From contig NZ_CP007014.1 in the NCBI RefSeq assembly GCF_000452705.1, positions 3,410,001-3,474,000 on the forward strand: a DNA stretch of 64,000 nucleotides. Direction: 5' to 3'. The notes below the pieces were generated by a model. It saw only the letters and a program-made list of their open reading frames with translations. It ran no database searches and was not told the DNA's origin. This stretch comes from Pseudomonas syringae CC1557. GTDB taxonomy: Bacteria > Pseudomonadota > Gammaproteobacteria > Pseudomonadales > Pseudomonadaceae. Of the stretch, positions 26,616 to 35,081 are shown piece after piece (the first letter of the stretch is position 1; each line of letters starts with the position of its first letter). The position numbers and the translations under genes were made by a program.

Positions 26616-27208
26616 AGCGCATCCCCTTCTGCCAGTGGCAGCAGCGCACGCCGCAGGTTGTCCAGTTGTGCGTCGAGCCCGAGCTCAACGGAACCTGCCG
26701 GGCCGCCCAGCCGCGCCTGACCGGCTTCAAGCTGATCGTCGCCTACGATGCTCAATGATTTCAGGGCCAGCGGCGCATCCTGCGCCAGATGCTGGCGCAG
26801 GCCTTCGACGTCAGCGCGGGGCACATACAAGGTCAGGGCCTGATCCTGACGAAACGCGGCAAGCGCTTCTGCCGTGCAGCGCAGCAGGCGCTCGCGATCA
26901 TCCATCTCGCCGAGTACCTGACGGGCAATGCCCAGCGCCAGTTCAGCCAGCGAACTTTCCAGTCCGGCAAGATAGCGATCAACATCAGCGCGGGTCTGCG
27001 CCAGCAGCGTCGCCACTTGTTCGGCACCTTCCTGACGGGCGCGTTCGAAGCCTTCGGCACGGGCCTGCTCAAGCCATTGCGCACTGTTTTCGCGGACTGA
27101 CCGGGCTTGCTGGTGAGCGGCTTCGACGAAGGCATAACCGTCGATCCACTGCGCAGCCTCGGCAGCGCGCAGTATGCGGGAGGCAGGTCGGGTCGGCAGA
27201 TCACTCAT
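26612..27208 (-). CDS. sctL: T3SS ATPase regulator SctL (NolV/HrpE-like)
   Basis: This 198-aa FliH/SctL-family protein is the peripheral stalk that ties the ATPase to SctQ. The central part is a long charged helix (SARVRENSAQWLEQARAEGFERARQEGAEQVA), followed by ALGIARQVLGEMDDRERLLRCTAEAL and a C-terminal globular domain (LSIVGDDQLEAGQARLGGPAGSVELGLD). It overlaps sctK by eight bases and sctN by a few, indicating coupled translation. Confidence 0.88.
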   Translation of the reverse strand: MSDLPTRPASRILRAAEAAQWIDGYAFVEAAHQQARSVRENSAQWLEQARAEGFERARQEGAEQVATLLAQTRADVDRYLAGLESSLAELALGIARQVLGEMDDRERLLRCTAEALAAFRQDQALTLYVPRADVEGLRQHLAQDAPLALKSLSIVGDDQLEAGQARLGGPAGSVELGLDAQLDNLRRALLPLAEGDAL

Positions 27209-27821
27209 GGTCGTCGCTCCCTGTCAGCAGACGAGCGACGGCGCGCACCACGTTTACCTGTCGCTCATCGTGCGCCTGTTGCGATTCTGCAACTTCAAGA
27301 CGCAGGCGCAGCCAGGCTTGCAGTTCCGCTGGCTGGGATTGCAGCCAGGCGGCGACACAGGCCGCGCCATCGCGGTCGATAGCCTGCGTCAGCTCGACGG
27401 GCGTGCGCAGCAGGTTGGCGGCCCCGGCCAACTGGCGTTGCGCGAGCGCCAGCGAAAATGCGTCGTCGCCCAGCAACTGGCGATATTCACTGACCACATC
27501 GCCACGAATTTCCCGACTCAGCGTGGCCGCATGCCAAACCGCGCCGCACAGGCGTGGCAAGCGCGAAAAGTCGTCATCGGTCAACAGCAGAACCGCCAGA
27601 TCGTCCTGCGCGGGCTGGGCCAGTTGCACGAGAGGTTGCAGCTTGAAATACCCGGTCAGCAGTTGCTCGACCCGTGCGCTGAAGCGTGGTGAATCACGTA
27701 GCGCAACCAGTGTGGCGGCATCGAGATCGCGCTCAAGGCACTCGGCCAACGAGTGCTCGCGAACAAAGGTCAGGGGACGCTCGATCAGCGCCTGCCATTG
27801 GCCAGCCAACGCGGCACTCAT
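27201..27821 (-). CDS. sctK: T3SS sorting-platform accessory protein SctK (NolU/HrpD-like)
   Basis: This 206-aa soluble protein between sctJ and sctL is in the position of NolU in rhizobia and HrpD in P. syringae, now named SctK, which connects SctD to the SctQ pods. The sequence is Leu/Ala/Arg-rich and helical, with CLERDLDAATLVALRDSPRF and RLCGAVWHAATLSREI segments. Similarity in this family is weak, so the call depends mainly on gene order. ATGA overlap with sctJ. Confidence 0.72.
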   Translation of the reverse strand: MSAALAGQWQALIERPLTFVREHSLAECLERDLDAATLVALRDSPRFSARVEQLLTGYFKLQPLVQLAQPAQDDLAVLLLTDDDFSRLPRLCGAVWHAATLSREIRGDVVSEYRQLLGDDAFSLALAQRQLAGAANLLRTPVELTQAIDRDGAACVAAWLQSQPAELQAWLRLRLEVAESQQAHDERQVNVVRAVARLLTGSDDHE

Positions 27822-28597
27822 GGCGCGTCACTCAGGACGTAAGCCCCTTCGACCCGACGACGTTGCCAGAGCTGACGGCCCAGCAACCCGGCCGGCACCA
27901 GCGCGATCAGCAACAGAGTGCCGAACAGCCAGCGTGCGGCGGGCACGTCCTCCTCAAGCATCCACAGCCCGAAAAAGCTTGCCAGTTGCGGCTGGGCGCT
28001 GGCCTTGTCGGGAATGACCGCCTTGATGGCCGTGACCGAAACACCGTCGTAACCCAGTCCGGAAATGCCGTTGGCAACCAGGGTTTTGATCTGCGGTATC
28101 AGTACATTGATGTCGGTGCGCGGATCGTAACGCACCAGCACCGAGGCCGAAGACGGCGAGATAACGCGCTTGAGCAGATCATTGTCAGGCAGCACCACAT
28201 GCACCCGCGCCGACAGAATGCCGTCAATCTGCGAAACCGTATGTGATAGCTCTTCGCTGAGTGCATAGACCATCTGCGCACGTTCCTGCACCGGCGACGA
28301 CACCAGGCCGTTGCCCTTGAAGACTTCGCCCATGTTGGAAAAACTCTGCCCCGGCAAGCCGGCATCATCCAGCGCCGCCATGGCCTGGGCGAAGCGCTTT
28401 TCGTCGACCATCACCTTGAGCTGGCCGTTGTCCTGAACCTTGCGCGATGCCGGTATGCCGTCACGCAGCAGCACCGCCAGCATGGCATTGGCTTCACGCT
28501 CGCCAAGGTTGGTGTAGAGGTCGATGTCGCATGCCTGCAACAGGCTGGCAAGCGTTGCCACGATCAACAGGCGCAGGACACGGCAGCGTTTGGACAT
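27818..28597 (-). CDS. sctJ: T3SS inner-membrane ring lipoprotein SctJ
   Basis: This 259-aa lipoprotein has a lipobox LLQAC at residue 23, followed by the two ring-building domains of the SctJ/YscJ family (DIDLYTNLGEREANAMLAVLLRDGI; YALSEELSHTVSQIDGILSARVHVVLP; SASVLVRYDP; GISGLGYDGVSV). A C-terminal transmembrane helix (WLFGTLLLIALVPAGLLG) anchors it. It corresponds to NolT in rhizobia. It starts three bases after the sctI stop. Confidence 0.94.
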   Translation of the reverse strand: MSKRCRVLRLLIVATLASLLQACDIDLYTNLGEREANAMLAVLLRDGIPASRKVQDNGQLKVMVDEKRFAQAMAALDDAGLPGQSFSNMGEVFKGNGLVSSPVQERAQMVYALSEELSHTVSQIDGILSARVHVVLPDNDLLKRVISPSSASVLVRYDPRTDINVLIPQIKTLVANGISGLGYDGVSVTAIKAVIPDKASAQPQLASFFGLWMLEEDVPAARWLFGTLLLIALVPAGLLGRQLWQRRRVEGAYVLSDAP

Positions 28598-28600
28598 GGT

Positions 28601-29032
28601 TTATTGACCTTTGAGAAGGGTGTTGGCGGAACCGGATATCTGGGTCGCACCGCGCACTACCATCTGAGTTTCGATGGAGTAATCGAACATCCGCCCCAGC
28701 GACTGCACGATGCGGTCGACCTGCGGCTCACCGACCTTGCTCGTCGCCTGGCCACCGGTTGTGGCAGGTGTCGGTGCCTGACTGGCAGCCTGCGGCGCGT
28801 TGCCCTGAGTCAGTGCGTCGGCCCGCTCGGAAAACTGCCGCGAGCGGTCGATGAAGCCGTCCAGTCGCTCCATCAGGTTGCTGCCGATCTGGTGCGGGCT
28901 GGCACCCTGCGGCATGCCTTTGGACGTCTCGGCCATGTGTTCGAAGAGGTTCTGCGAAGCCTGTGGCCCCGCGCCTCCTCCCGGCGTCGGCAAGGCTGCC
29001 GCCGCCGGTGACGCAGCTAGATTGACGGTCAT
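28601..29032 (-). CDS. sctI: T3SS inner-rod protein SctI (NolB/HrpB-like)
   Basis: This 143-aa protein has a Pro/Ala-rich N-terminal half and a conserved-looking C-terminal helix (VDRIVQSLGRMFDYSIETQMVVRGATQISGSANTLLKGQ) typical of inner-rod proteins, which end in a hydrophobic/Gln-rich helix. It lies directly before sctJ, as nolB does in rhizobia and hrpB in the canonical P. syringae system. It links the export gate to the needle and is itself secreted. The middle is rich in Gln, Thr and Ala and looks disordered. Confidence 0.82.
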   Translation of the reverse strand: MTVNLAASPAAAALPTPGGGAGPQASQNLFEHMAETSKGMPQGASPHQIGSNLMERLDGFIDRSRQFSERADALTQGNAPQAASQAPTPATTGGQATSKVGEPQVDRIVQSLGRMFDYSIETQMVVRGATQISGSANTLLKGQ

Positions 29033-29041
29033 GGTCGGAAC

Positions 29042-29260
29042 CTATTCGGAATCATCGTCAGACTGGGCTTCGTTCAGCATTTCCTGAGCGCGCGGCATGA
29101 TGATGAACTGCCCGCCGATGGTGACCGCCTGAGTGATCAGGGCATCGTTGAACTCGCTGTCGCTGGACGCCTGCTCGGCGTTCTCGACGGCAGCGTTGAA
29201 GCGCGATTCCTGGCTGGAAACATTGACGTCGACATTGCTATCTACGGAGTTTACGGACAT
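29042..29260 (-). CDS. 72-aa small T3SS protein, needle-subunit or chaperone candidate
   Basis: A real gene by its strong AAGGAG eight bases before the ATG and its tight fit between sctC1 (21-base gap) and sctI (9-base gap). The N-terminus is Ser/Asn/Val-rich (MSVNSVDSNVDVNVSSQ), then a helix with FNDALITQAVTIGGQFIIMPRAQEMLNE and an acidic tail. It has no Sec signal. Size and place just before the inner rod gene fit a needle subunit or a small co-chaperone; there is no decisive motif. I do not recognise a named family. Confidence 0.75.
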   Translation of the reverse strand: MSVNSVDSNVDVNVSSQESRFNAAVENAEQASSDSEFNDALITQAVTIGGQFIIMPRAQEMLNEAQSDDDSE

Positions 29261-29281
29261 GGGTAGTGCTCCTTTTTAGGT

Positions 29282-29893
29282 TTACTGACGGTCGGTGGCG
29301 ACTTGAGTGACGACACCGCCACGAAACACCCGCACACCGCGTTCACGCACAACGGGTGCGGCCTCGGCGACAGGTTGACGATCAAGGTGTTGCTGAATCT
29401 GCGCCAGGTACGCTGGCGGCCCGGACACGAACAGGCTGTCGTTATCCGGGCTCACGCGACTGGACATCGGCTGACCGGAAACCTCCAGGCGCACCAGATA
29501 ATCCTGCAACTCTGCCAGTCGCGGACCTTGCAAATCGAAGCTGCGGGTGCCGACTTCATCAGCGCTCGCGATGTGCAGCACGTTGCCATCGAAGTACCAG
29601 CTCAACTGATTGGCATCACACAGACGGCCAAGAAACTCTCCGGCCGTTGCGCCGCGTACCGTGCCGCGTGCGTTGCCGCGGACCTTTTCGGAAAACACCA
29701 CAATCAGGTCGAGGTTCTGCGCGAATTCGGTCAGCGCGCCGCGAATATCCTGGTCGACCAGCACATAGGCATAAGGCTCGGCGAACCAGTCGGGTTCGTG
29801 CCTGGGTGCTGCATTCAGCGCACCGGACAACCCACACAGCAGTATCAGTAACAGCAGTTGCGATACTCGCCACTCAGCCTTGAAGCAGGTCAT
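29282..29893 (-). CDS. sctC1: Split T3SS secretin, N-terminal part (RhcC1/NolW-like)
   Basis: This 203-aa protein has a signal peptide (ending near GALNA-AP) followed by the N0 and N1 domains of T3SS secretins: YAYVLVDQDIRGALTEFAQNLDLIVVF...FDGNVLHIASADE, then RLAELQDYLVRLEV..SPDNDSLFVSGPPAYLAQIQ. There is no barrel-forming secretin domain; that is in sctC2 1.4 kb upstream in the operon. The same split occurs in rhizobia (NolW/RhcC1 and RhcC2). The start at 29893 is set by AAGGAGG five bases upstream. It probably forms the lower periplasmic ring contacting SctD. Confidence 0.88.
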   Translation of the reverse strand: MTCFKAEWRVSQLLLLILLCGLSGALNAAPRHEPDWFAEPYAYVLVDQDIRGALTEFAQNLDLIVVFSEKVRGNARGTVRGATAGEFLGRLCDANQLSWYFDGNVLHIASADEVGTRSFDLQGPRLAELQDYLVRLEVSGQPMSSRVSPDNDSLFVSGPPAYLAQIQQHLDRQPVAEAAPVVRERGVRVFRGGVVTQVATDRQ

Positions 29894-30068
29894 GGTTCCC
29901 TCCTTGCCTGATGCTGCGCTGGAGCGAGCGCTGGCCTGCGATGCCTGCAAAGCCAGCACTCAGAAAACGGTCGCAATTCAGCGCCGGGGCTATAAACTGG
30001 CGCTCGCCTGCGAAGGCCGTCGACGGCTGAATCGCCTCGCTCCGTCCCCTTTCACAAGAGCCCTGCCC

Positions 30069-30851
30069 ATGCCACCTCGTTCCGTCCCCACGTTGTTGTT
30101 GCTCGGCTGCCTGACCTTGACGGCGTGTGCGACCCAGCCCAAGACCGATGCCAGCTATGAACGCTTCATGCAGCTGGCCGCCGACCTGGAAAAACGCGGC
30201 GATTCGACCACGGCTGCCTCGTTTTACCAGCGCGCCACGCAGCAACCGGAAGCCGGTGTCGAGTCGTGGCGCAAACTGGGTGCGGCGCTGCTCACCAGCA
30301 ACGACACGCGCGGTGCAGAGCGCGCCTATCAGCGAGCGCTGGAGCTCAAGGCTGATGATCCGGAAGCGCTGCTGGGGCTGGGCACCGCGCAGTTGCGACA
30401 GGGCAAACTGCAACGCGCCGTCATCGCACTGACCCAGGCCGCCACGGCGCTGCAGCAGCCGCAGGCCTGGAACCGTCTCGGCATCGCGCAGATCCTCAGC
30501 GGCCAGGCTGAACAGGCCCAGAGCGCCTTCACGACCAGCCTGCGCCTGGCACCCAACGATCTGGACACGCGCTGTAATCTGGCCCTCGCCTATGTGCTCG
30601 GCGATGACAACAAAAAGGCGCTGGAGACCATCGACAGCGTGGGCCAGTCGCCGCTGGCGCAACCCCGCCATCAACGCAATCAGTTGTTGGTCATGGTGCT
30701 GGCCGGAAAAGAGAAAGACCTCAAGGGGATGACCTTCGATGACATTCCCAAAGCCGAGCGCAGCAAGCTGATCGCCGAGGCAAGGCGTGTCAAAGCCCTT
30801 CCGGACCGTGCCGAACAGGCTCGTGAACTGGGGCTGATCGACGGCCACTGA
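30069..30851 (+). CDS. TadD-like TPR lipoprotein, opposite orientation inside the T3SS operon
   Basis: This 260-aa protein starts MPPRSVPTLLLLGCLTLTAC; the lipobox LTAC predicts a lipoprotein. Residues ~35-200 are TPR repeats (WRKLGAALLTSNDTRGAERAYQRALELKADDPEALLGLGTAQLRQG...; WNRLGIAQILSGQAEQAQSAFTTSLRLAPNDLD), resembling TadD, the outer-membrane lipoprotein that assists the CpaC/RcpA secretin of Tad pili. It is the only plus-strand gene within the core and is two bases away, tail to tail, from the small lipoprotein gene. Next to the CpaC-like sctC2, a secretin pilotin/assembly role is likely. The start at 30069 is chosen for the lipobox. Confidence 0.85.
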   Translation: MPPRSVPTLLLLGCLTLTACATQPKTDASYERFMQLAADLEKRGDSTTAASFYQRATQQPEAGVESWRKLGAALLTSNDTRGAERAYQRALELKADDPEALLGLGTAQLRQGKLQRAVIALTQAATALQQPQAWNRLGIAQILSGQAEQAQSAFTTSLRLAPNDLDTRCNLALAYVLGDDNKKALETIDSVGQSPLAQPRHQRNQLLVMVLAGKEKDLKGMTFDDIPKAERSKLIAEARRVKALPDRAEQARELGLIDGH

Positions 30852-30853
30852 CA

Positions 30854-31270
30854 TCATCGCGACTCCGTGGTATCGGTGTTGGCCTGTTGTTCGGCCTGAC
30901 GCCGACGCAGCTCTTCGCGGTCATAGCCATCGATATAAACCTGCGCGGCGCGCCCGACCGGCGCAGCCATGACCGGCCCGGTGCTGCGGCCCTGCATCAC
31001 GTCAGCGCGCTGCTCGACCATCTGCAACAGAATCAGGTTGCTGGCACAGCCCGGTGGCAGCAGCGGCTGAAAATCTTCGCCTACACCAATCTCATCCTCT
31101 GCAGCGGGCTGTATACAGGCCTGGGGCACCAGCTCCACACGGCCATCGGCGCGTGTGATGGCGCTGTAATCCGGCGAATAACTCACCGGGTCCAGGTGGG
31201 TTTTGCAGCCTGCCAGCAGACATAACGTCATCAGGACCGGCAGGCGTGGCATCGTTGAAATAAGGTTCAT
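30854..31270 (-). CDS. Small outer-membrane lipoprotein following the secretin gene (Y4xK/CpaD-like position)
   Basis: This 138-aa protein begins MNLISTMPRLPVLMTLCLLAGCK; lipobox LLAGC. The mature part has two more Cys (in PQACIQPA and LPPGCASNLIL), then RADVMQGRSTGPVMAAPVGRAAQVYIDGY, a pattern like CpaD-type lipoproteins of Tad pili, and a charged tail. In rhizobial T3SS loci a lipoprotein gene also follows rhcC2. The start at 31270 has AGGGA six bases upstream; ATG six bases earlier is possible. Function is inferred: secretin assembly or anchoring. Confidence 0.75.
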   Translation of the reverse strand: MNLISTMPRLPVLMTLCLLAGCKTHLDPVSYSPDYSAITRADGRVELVPQACIQPAAEDEIGVGEDFQPLLPPGCASNLILLQMVEQRADVMQGRSTGPVMAAPVGRAAQVYIDGYDREELRRRQAEQQANTDTTESR

Positions 31271-31282
31271 GGCCATTCCCTG

Positions 31283-32599
31283 TCAGTTCATGTAGAAGCC
31301 GAATGCGCCGCCGCTACGAGGGCTGGCTGACGCGGTGCTGGCTGCACGCTGCTTGTCCAGTGGCGTTGCCACCACCCGCTCCTTGACCGGCTCGACCAGG
31401 TACGGGGTGATCAGAATCACCAGTTCGGTTTCATTGCGCTGAAAGCGCTTGGAGCGGAACAGATTGCCGAGGATCGGCATGTCACCCAGCATCGGCACCT
31501 TGTCCATGTCCTGACTGCTTTCGCGTTGGAACAGCCCGGCAATGGCGAATGTCTGGCCGCTGCCGACTTCCACACGGGTGTCGGCGCGGCGCACGCGGAA
31601 CGAAGGCACTTGATAGCCATTGACGTCCAGCGTGGTGGTGCTCATCAGGCTGCTGACTTCGGGACGCACTTGCAGGGCGATTCTGCCGTTGGGCAGCAGC
31701 GTCGGGCTGAACAGCAGCGATACGCCATAGGGTTTGTATTCGATACCGACCACTTCGCGGTTGACCGGCACCGGCACGGCCACTTCGCCGCCCGCCAGAA
31801 AGCTCGCCGTCTGCCCGGTCATCGCCGTGATATTCGGCTCGGCCAGCACTTCAAGCACACCATTGCTCTGCAACGCTTCCAGCATCGCGTCGATGTTGAC
31901 GTTGCCCGACGCCAGCCCGGCGCTGATCACGTTCGACGCGCCGCCCGCAGCATCGGCAGCCAGAGCGCCCCCGGTCAGCAGGCCGAATGAGAAGGTCCCG
32001 TTGTTGAACAGTGCGTTCCAGTTCACGCCATAGCGCAGCAACTCGGAACGCGACACTTCGGCAAAGCGCACACGGATATTGACCTGCGCCGAGCCTGCGT
32101 AGGTGGCGCTGTTGACCGTCGACTTGAAGTTCTGACCCTCGGTGCTCAGCAAGGCATTCAGGTCGGTCGCTTCGCCGACGTCCTGCACCTGACCGCTGGC
32201 GATCACCCGGCTGCCGCTGGCGTTGATCCTTGCCTGGCTCTGCGGGTGCAGCGCCTTGAGCGGGCGCGTTACCGCAGCGGTGCCGCTGCTGACTGCGAGG
32301 CTCAAGGTGGCGGTTTCGCGACCCTCGCTGTCCAGCGCAATCAGGCTGGTCTGCCCGGCGGTCTTGCCAAACACATAGATCACACCGGGCGACACCACCT
32401 GCAGATCGGCAATGCCCGGTTCGGCCACCATCACCGAATCCACAGGAGCCGAAAAATGCAGAACCCGGCCTTCGCCGATCGCCAGATCGACAGTGCCCCT
32501 GGAACCTTTGGCGATCTGCTCGGCGTTCGCACCGCTGCTGATAAGCAAGGCGCCCAGCGTAAGGAAAATCAGACGAATCACGTTAACTGAACAGGTCAT
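31283..32599 (-). CDS. sctC2: Split T3SS secretin, C-terminal part (RhcC2, CpaC/RcpA-like)
   Basis: This 438-aa protein has a signal peptide (cut near GANA-EQ). Its N-terminal pilus-type domain (VDLAIGEGRVLHFSAPVDSVMVAEPGIADLQVVSPGVIYVFGK) is typical of CpaC/RcpA secretins of Tad pili. It is followed by the secretin barrel domain (VLEVLAEPNITAMTGQTASFLAGGEVAVPV, VRRADTRVEVGSGQTFAIAGLF, PMLGDMPILGNLFRSKRFQRNETELVILITPYLV). It lacks the long N0-N1 part of T3SS secretins, which sctC1 supplies. ATGA overlap with sctV. The two halves together would make an outer-membrane ring. Confidence 0.9.
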   Translation of the reverse strand: MTCSVNVIRLIFLTLGALLISSGANAEQIAKGSRGTVDLAIGEGRVLHFSAPVDSVMVAEPGIADLQVVSPGVIYVFGKTAGQTSLIALDSEGRETATLSLAVSSGTAAVTRPLKALHPQSQARINASGSRVIASGQVQDVGEATDLNALLSTEGQNFKSTVNSATYAGSAQVNIRVRFAEVSRSELLRYGVNWNALFNNGTFSFGLLTGGALAADAAGGASNVISAGLASGNVNIDAMLEALQSNGVLEVLAEPNITAMTGQTASFLAGGEVAVPVPVNREVVGIEYKPYGVSLLFSPTLLPNGRIALQVRPEVSSLMSTTTLDVNGYQVPSFRVRRADTRVEVGSGQTFAIAGLFQRESSQDMDKVPMLGDMPILGNLFRSKRFQRNETELVILITPYLVEPVKERVVATPLDKQRAASTASASPRSGGAFGFYMN

Positions 32600-34746
32600 G
32601 AGGCAGTCGCCAAAGAAGTGACCGCACCGGTTTTCGAGGCCGGGCGCGCAGTGATATCGGTCAGGCTGACAGTGCCGACCGCTTGAAGGTTGTATTCGCT
32701 GGCAAGCTCGCGATAGGACAGAACCGGCAGTTGTAATTCGCCGCGCAGGATGATGCGACGCAGGCCACGCCGCAGCTCCGGGTGGACCAGCAGCACCGTC
32801 GAATCATCGTCCGGCAGCACATTGCACAAGCGCCGCAACTGCCCCAGTACAGTCCGGCCGAGGTCATCGGGCAGCGCATCGCGGTTCCGTTCCTGACGGC
32901 CCAGGGCGGTGCGCAGTTGTTCTTCAAGCGCAGGGGCCAGCACGAATGCGCTGATCACCCGGTTGCGGTCGGCGTATTGATGGCTGATCTGTCGTGCGAG
33001 CCCGGCCCGCAAGTGTTCAGTCAAGCGCCCGGCATCGGCTTCACGGCCGCCCCACTCCACCATCGATTCCAGCAGCCCGCGGCGATTGCGTATCGAGACA
33101 CCTTCGGCCACCAGCAAGCGCAATACTTCTGCAACACGTTGCAGGGGCAGGATGCGCAATGCCTCCTTGACCAGTTCGCCATACTTGCCCTCAAGCTGCT
33201 CCAGCATCACGCGGGTTTCCTGAATGCCCAGAAAGTCCGCTGCATAGCGGCGCAAGCTGCGTTCCAGCACAGCGCGCAGCACTTCATCGGCAAACAGAAA
33301 GCCGATGCCGGCTTCCTGCAACTGGCCAGAATGTTCCCGGTCTACCCAGCGACCGGGGCGAGTACTGATCGGTGATGGGGCTTCGAAGGGCTCGACGGAA
33401 ATAAGCTGCGCGTGCACCGGATCGTCTTGCAACAGCAGCGACTGTGCGCTGAATTCACCCTCGCTGACCGGCACGCCTTCCAGCTCGACCTGGAAGCGAT
33501 CTGCCGCCAGAGAGCGATCCAGATAGACTTCCGGCAACGGCACCTCGACACCCAGATCGATACGGATGTCATGACACATGGCCTCGATGCGCTGACGCAG
33601 CGGTTGCAAGGGCGCGACCTCCGCCAGCCCGACGCCGATGCTCAACAGCACCTGAACATCGCGAGGACGCTCGACACTCTCGAGCAGCGTCTCGGACGGC
33701 TCGGGCTCTGTAATGAGTGGCTGCTCGGGCTGTTCGGCCTGCGCGGTTGACTGGCTCGCCCGATGCTGACGACGCCAGAGGAAAAACGCACTGCTGCCCA
33801 ATATCCCGGCCAACACAACGAACACCAGCATCGGGAAACCCGGTAGCAGCCCCACGCCGAGCAGAATCAGCGCAGTCAGGCCAAGCGCCCGATGGCTGGC
33901 GCCCAACTGCCTGACAATCTCGGTGCCCAGATCGCGCTCTTCGCCATCACTGTTGACGCGCGTCACCACAGTGCCTGCGGCCACGGAAATCAATAACGCG
34001 GGGATCTGCGCGATCAACCCGTCGCCGACCGTCAGCAACGAGTAGACATGCGCCGCTTCGGAGAACGGCATGCCGCGCTGGACCATGCCGATCATCATGC
34101 CGCCCAACAGGTTGACGAACAGAATGACCAGCCCGGCAATCGCATCACCCTTGACGAACTTCATGGCACCGTCCATGGCACCGAACATCTGGCTTTCCCG
34201 CTCCAGGCGCGAGCGACGGCGCCGTGCTTCGGCCTGATCGATGTCGCCGTTGCGCAGGTCGTTGTCGATGCTCATCTGCTTGCCCGGCATGGCGTCCAGC
34301 GTAAAACGTGCAGCAACCTCGGCGACCCGTTCAGCACCCTTGGTGATGACCACGAACTGCGCCACGGTAATGATCAGAAACACCACCAGACCAACCACCA
34401 CCTGACCGGCAATAACGAAGTCACCGAACGCCTTGACGATATGCCCGGCGTTTCCGTCCAGCAGAATCAGGCGCGTGGTAGTGATCGACAGCGACAGACG
34501 AAACAGCGTGCTGAGCAGAATCAGCGGGGGCAGCGCCGAAAACTCGACCGAATGGTTGATGTAGAACGCAACGATCAGGATCAGCAGGCTGAGGGCGATG
34601 TTGACCCCGATCAGCGCGTCGACCAGATAGGTCGGCATCGGGATGATCATCATCGCGATGGCCATAAGCATGAACGCGACGATGATCACGTCCGTACGCT
34701 TTGAGGCGACCACTGCCAGGCGGTTCAGCGAATTCATGAGGGTCAT
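32596..34746 (-). CDS. sctV: T3SS major export-gate protein SctV
   Basis: This 716-aa SctV/FlhA-family protein has eight predicted helices in the first ~350 residues, with FHIPEP-like landmarks (ALPPLILLSTLFRLSLSITTTRLILL; KGAERVAEVAARFTLDAMPGKQMSIDNDLRNG; GDAIAGLVILFVNLLGGMMIG; VGDGLIAQIPALLISVAAGTVVTRV). The cytoplasmic domain follows (~360-716), forming the nonameric ring that receives chaperone complexes. The start at 34746 (MTLMNSLNRL) overlaps the TPR gene stop as ATGA. Length is normal for the family. Confidence 0.95.
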   Translation of the reverse strand: MTLMNSLNRLAVVASKRTDVIIVAFMLMAIAMMIIPMPTYLVDALIGVNIALSLLILIVAFYINHSVEFSALPPLILLSTLFRLSLSITTTRLILLDGNAGHIVKAFGDFVIAGQVVVGLVVFLIITVAQFVVITKGAERVAEVAARFTLDAMPGKQMSIDNDLRNGDIDQAEARRRRSRLERESQMFGAMDGAMKFVKGDAIAGLVILFVNLLGGMMIGMVQRGMPFSEAAHVYSLLTVGDGLIAQIPALLISVAAGTVVTRVNSDGEERDLGTEIVRQLGASHRALGLTALILLGVGLLPGFPMLVFVVLAGILGSSAFFLWRRQHRASQSTAQAEQPEQPLITEPEPSETLLESVERPRDVQVLLSIGVGLAEVAPLQPLRQRIEAMCHDIRIDLGVEVPLPEVYLDRSLAADRFQVELEGVPVSEGEFSAQSLLLQDDPVHAQLISVEPFEAPSPISTRPGRWVDREHSGQLQEAGIGFLFADEVLRAVLERSLRRYAADFLGIQETRVMLEQLEGKYGELVKEALRILPLQRVAEVLRLLVAEGVSIRNRRGLLESMVEWGGREADAGRLTEHLRAGLARQISHQYADRNRVISAFVLAPALEEQLRTALGRQERNRDALPDDLGRTVLGQLRRLCNVLPDDDSTVLLVHPELRRGLRRIILRGELQLPVLSYRELASEYNLQAVGTVSLTDITARPASKTGAVTSLATAS

Positions 34747-35081
34747 TGTGCGGCCCTCCGGGCGTCCAGATAACGTCGGAAGCACTGGCGCGCTTCGTCC
34801 TTGCGGCTGGCCTTCCACAACGCGCGACTGCGCAGCAACAGTAGCGACGCGCTCTCGCCCTGCTGTTCGACCAGCCGGTCCAGTGCAGCGAGCGCCCGGT
34901 CGGCGTCACCACTGTCGGTGAACGCCAGCACCAGGCTGTGCAGCAGCGTGGTGTCGGTCGGCGCCAGCTGGATGGCAATCAGCAGCATCACCAGCGCCCG
35001 CTGCGGCTGGCCACTGCGTCGGTACAGATTGCCGAGCCCGGTTAGCAGCTCCACGCATTCGCGGTCCTGAAGTGCACTCAT
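34743..35081 (-). CDS. Small TPR protein, T3SS chaperone (SctY/SctG or Y4yS-like)
   Basis: This 112-aa all-helical protein has about three TPR units (ELLTGLGNLYRRSGQPQRALVMLLIAIQLAPTD; LVLAFTDSGDADRALAALDRLVEQQ; LLRSRALWKASRKDEARQCFRRYL). Small TPR proteins in T3SS loci are class-III-like chaperones, such as YscY next to sctV or YscG for the needle subunit; rhizobial clusters also have a TPR gene beside sctV. Its start and stop both lie in ATGA overlaps, so it is made in step with the 119-aa protein and SctV. Which partner it binds is not shown. Confidence 0.78.
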   Translation of the reverse strand: MSALQDRECVELLTGLGNLYRRSGQPQRALVMLLIAIQLAPTDTTLLHSLVLAFTDSGDADRALAALDRLVEQQGESASLLLLRSRALWKASRKDEARQCFRRYLDARRAAQ

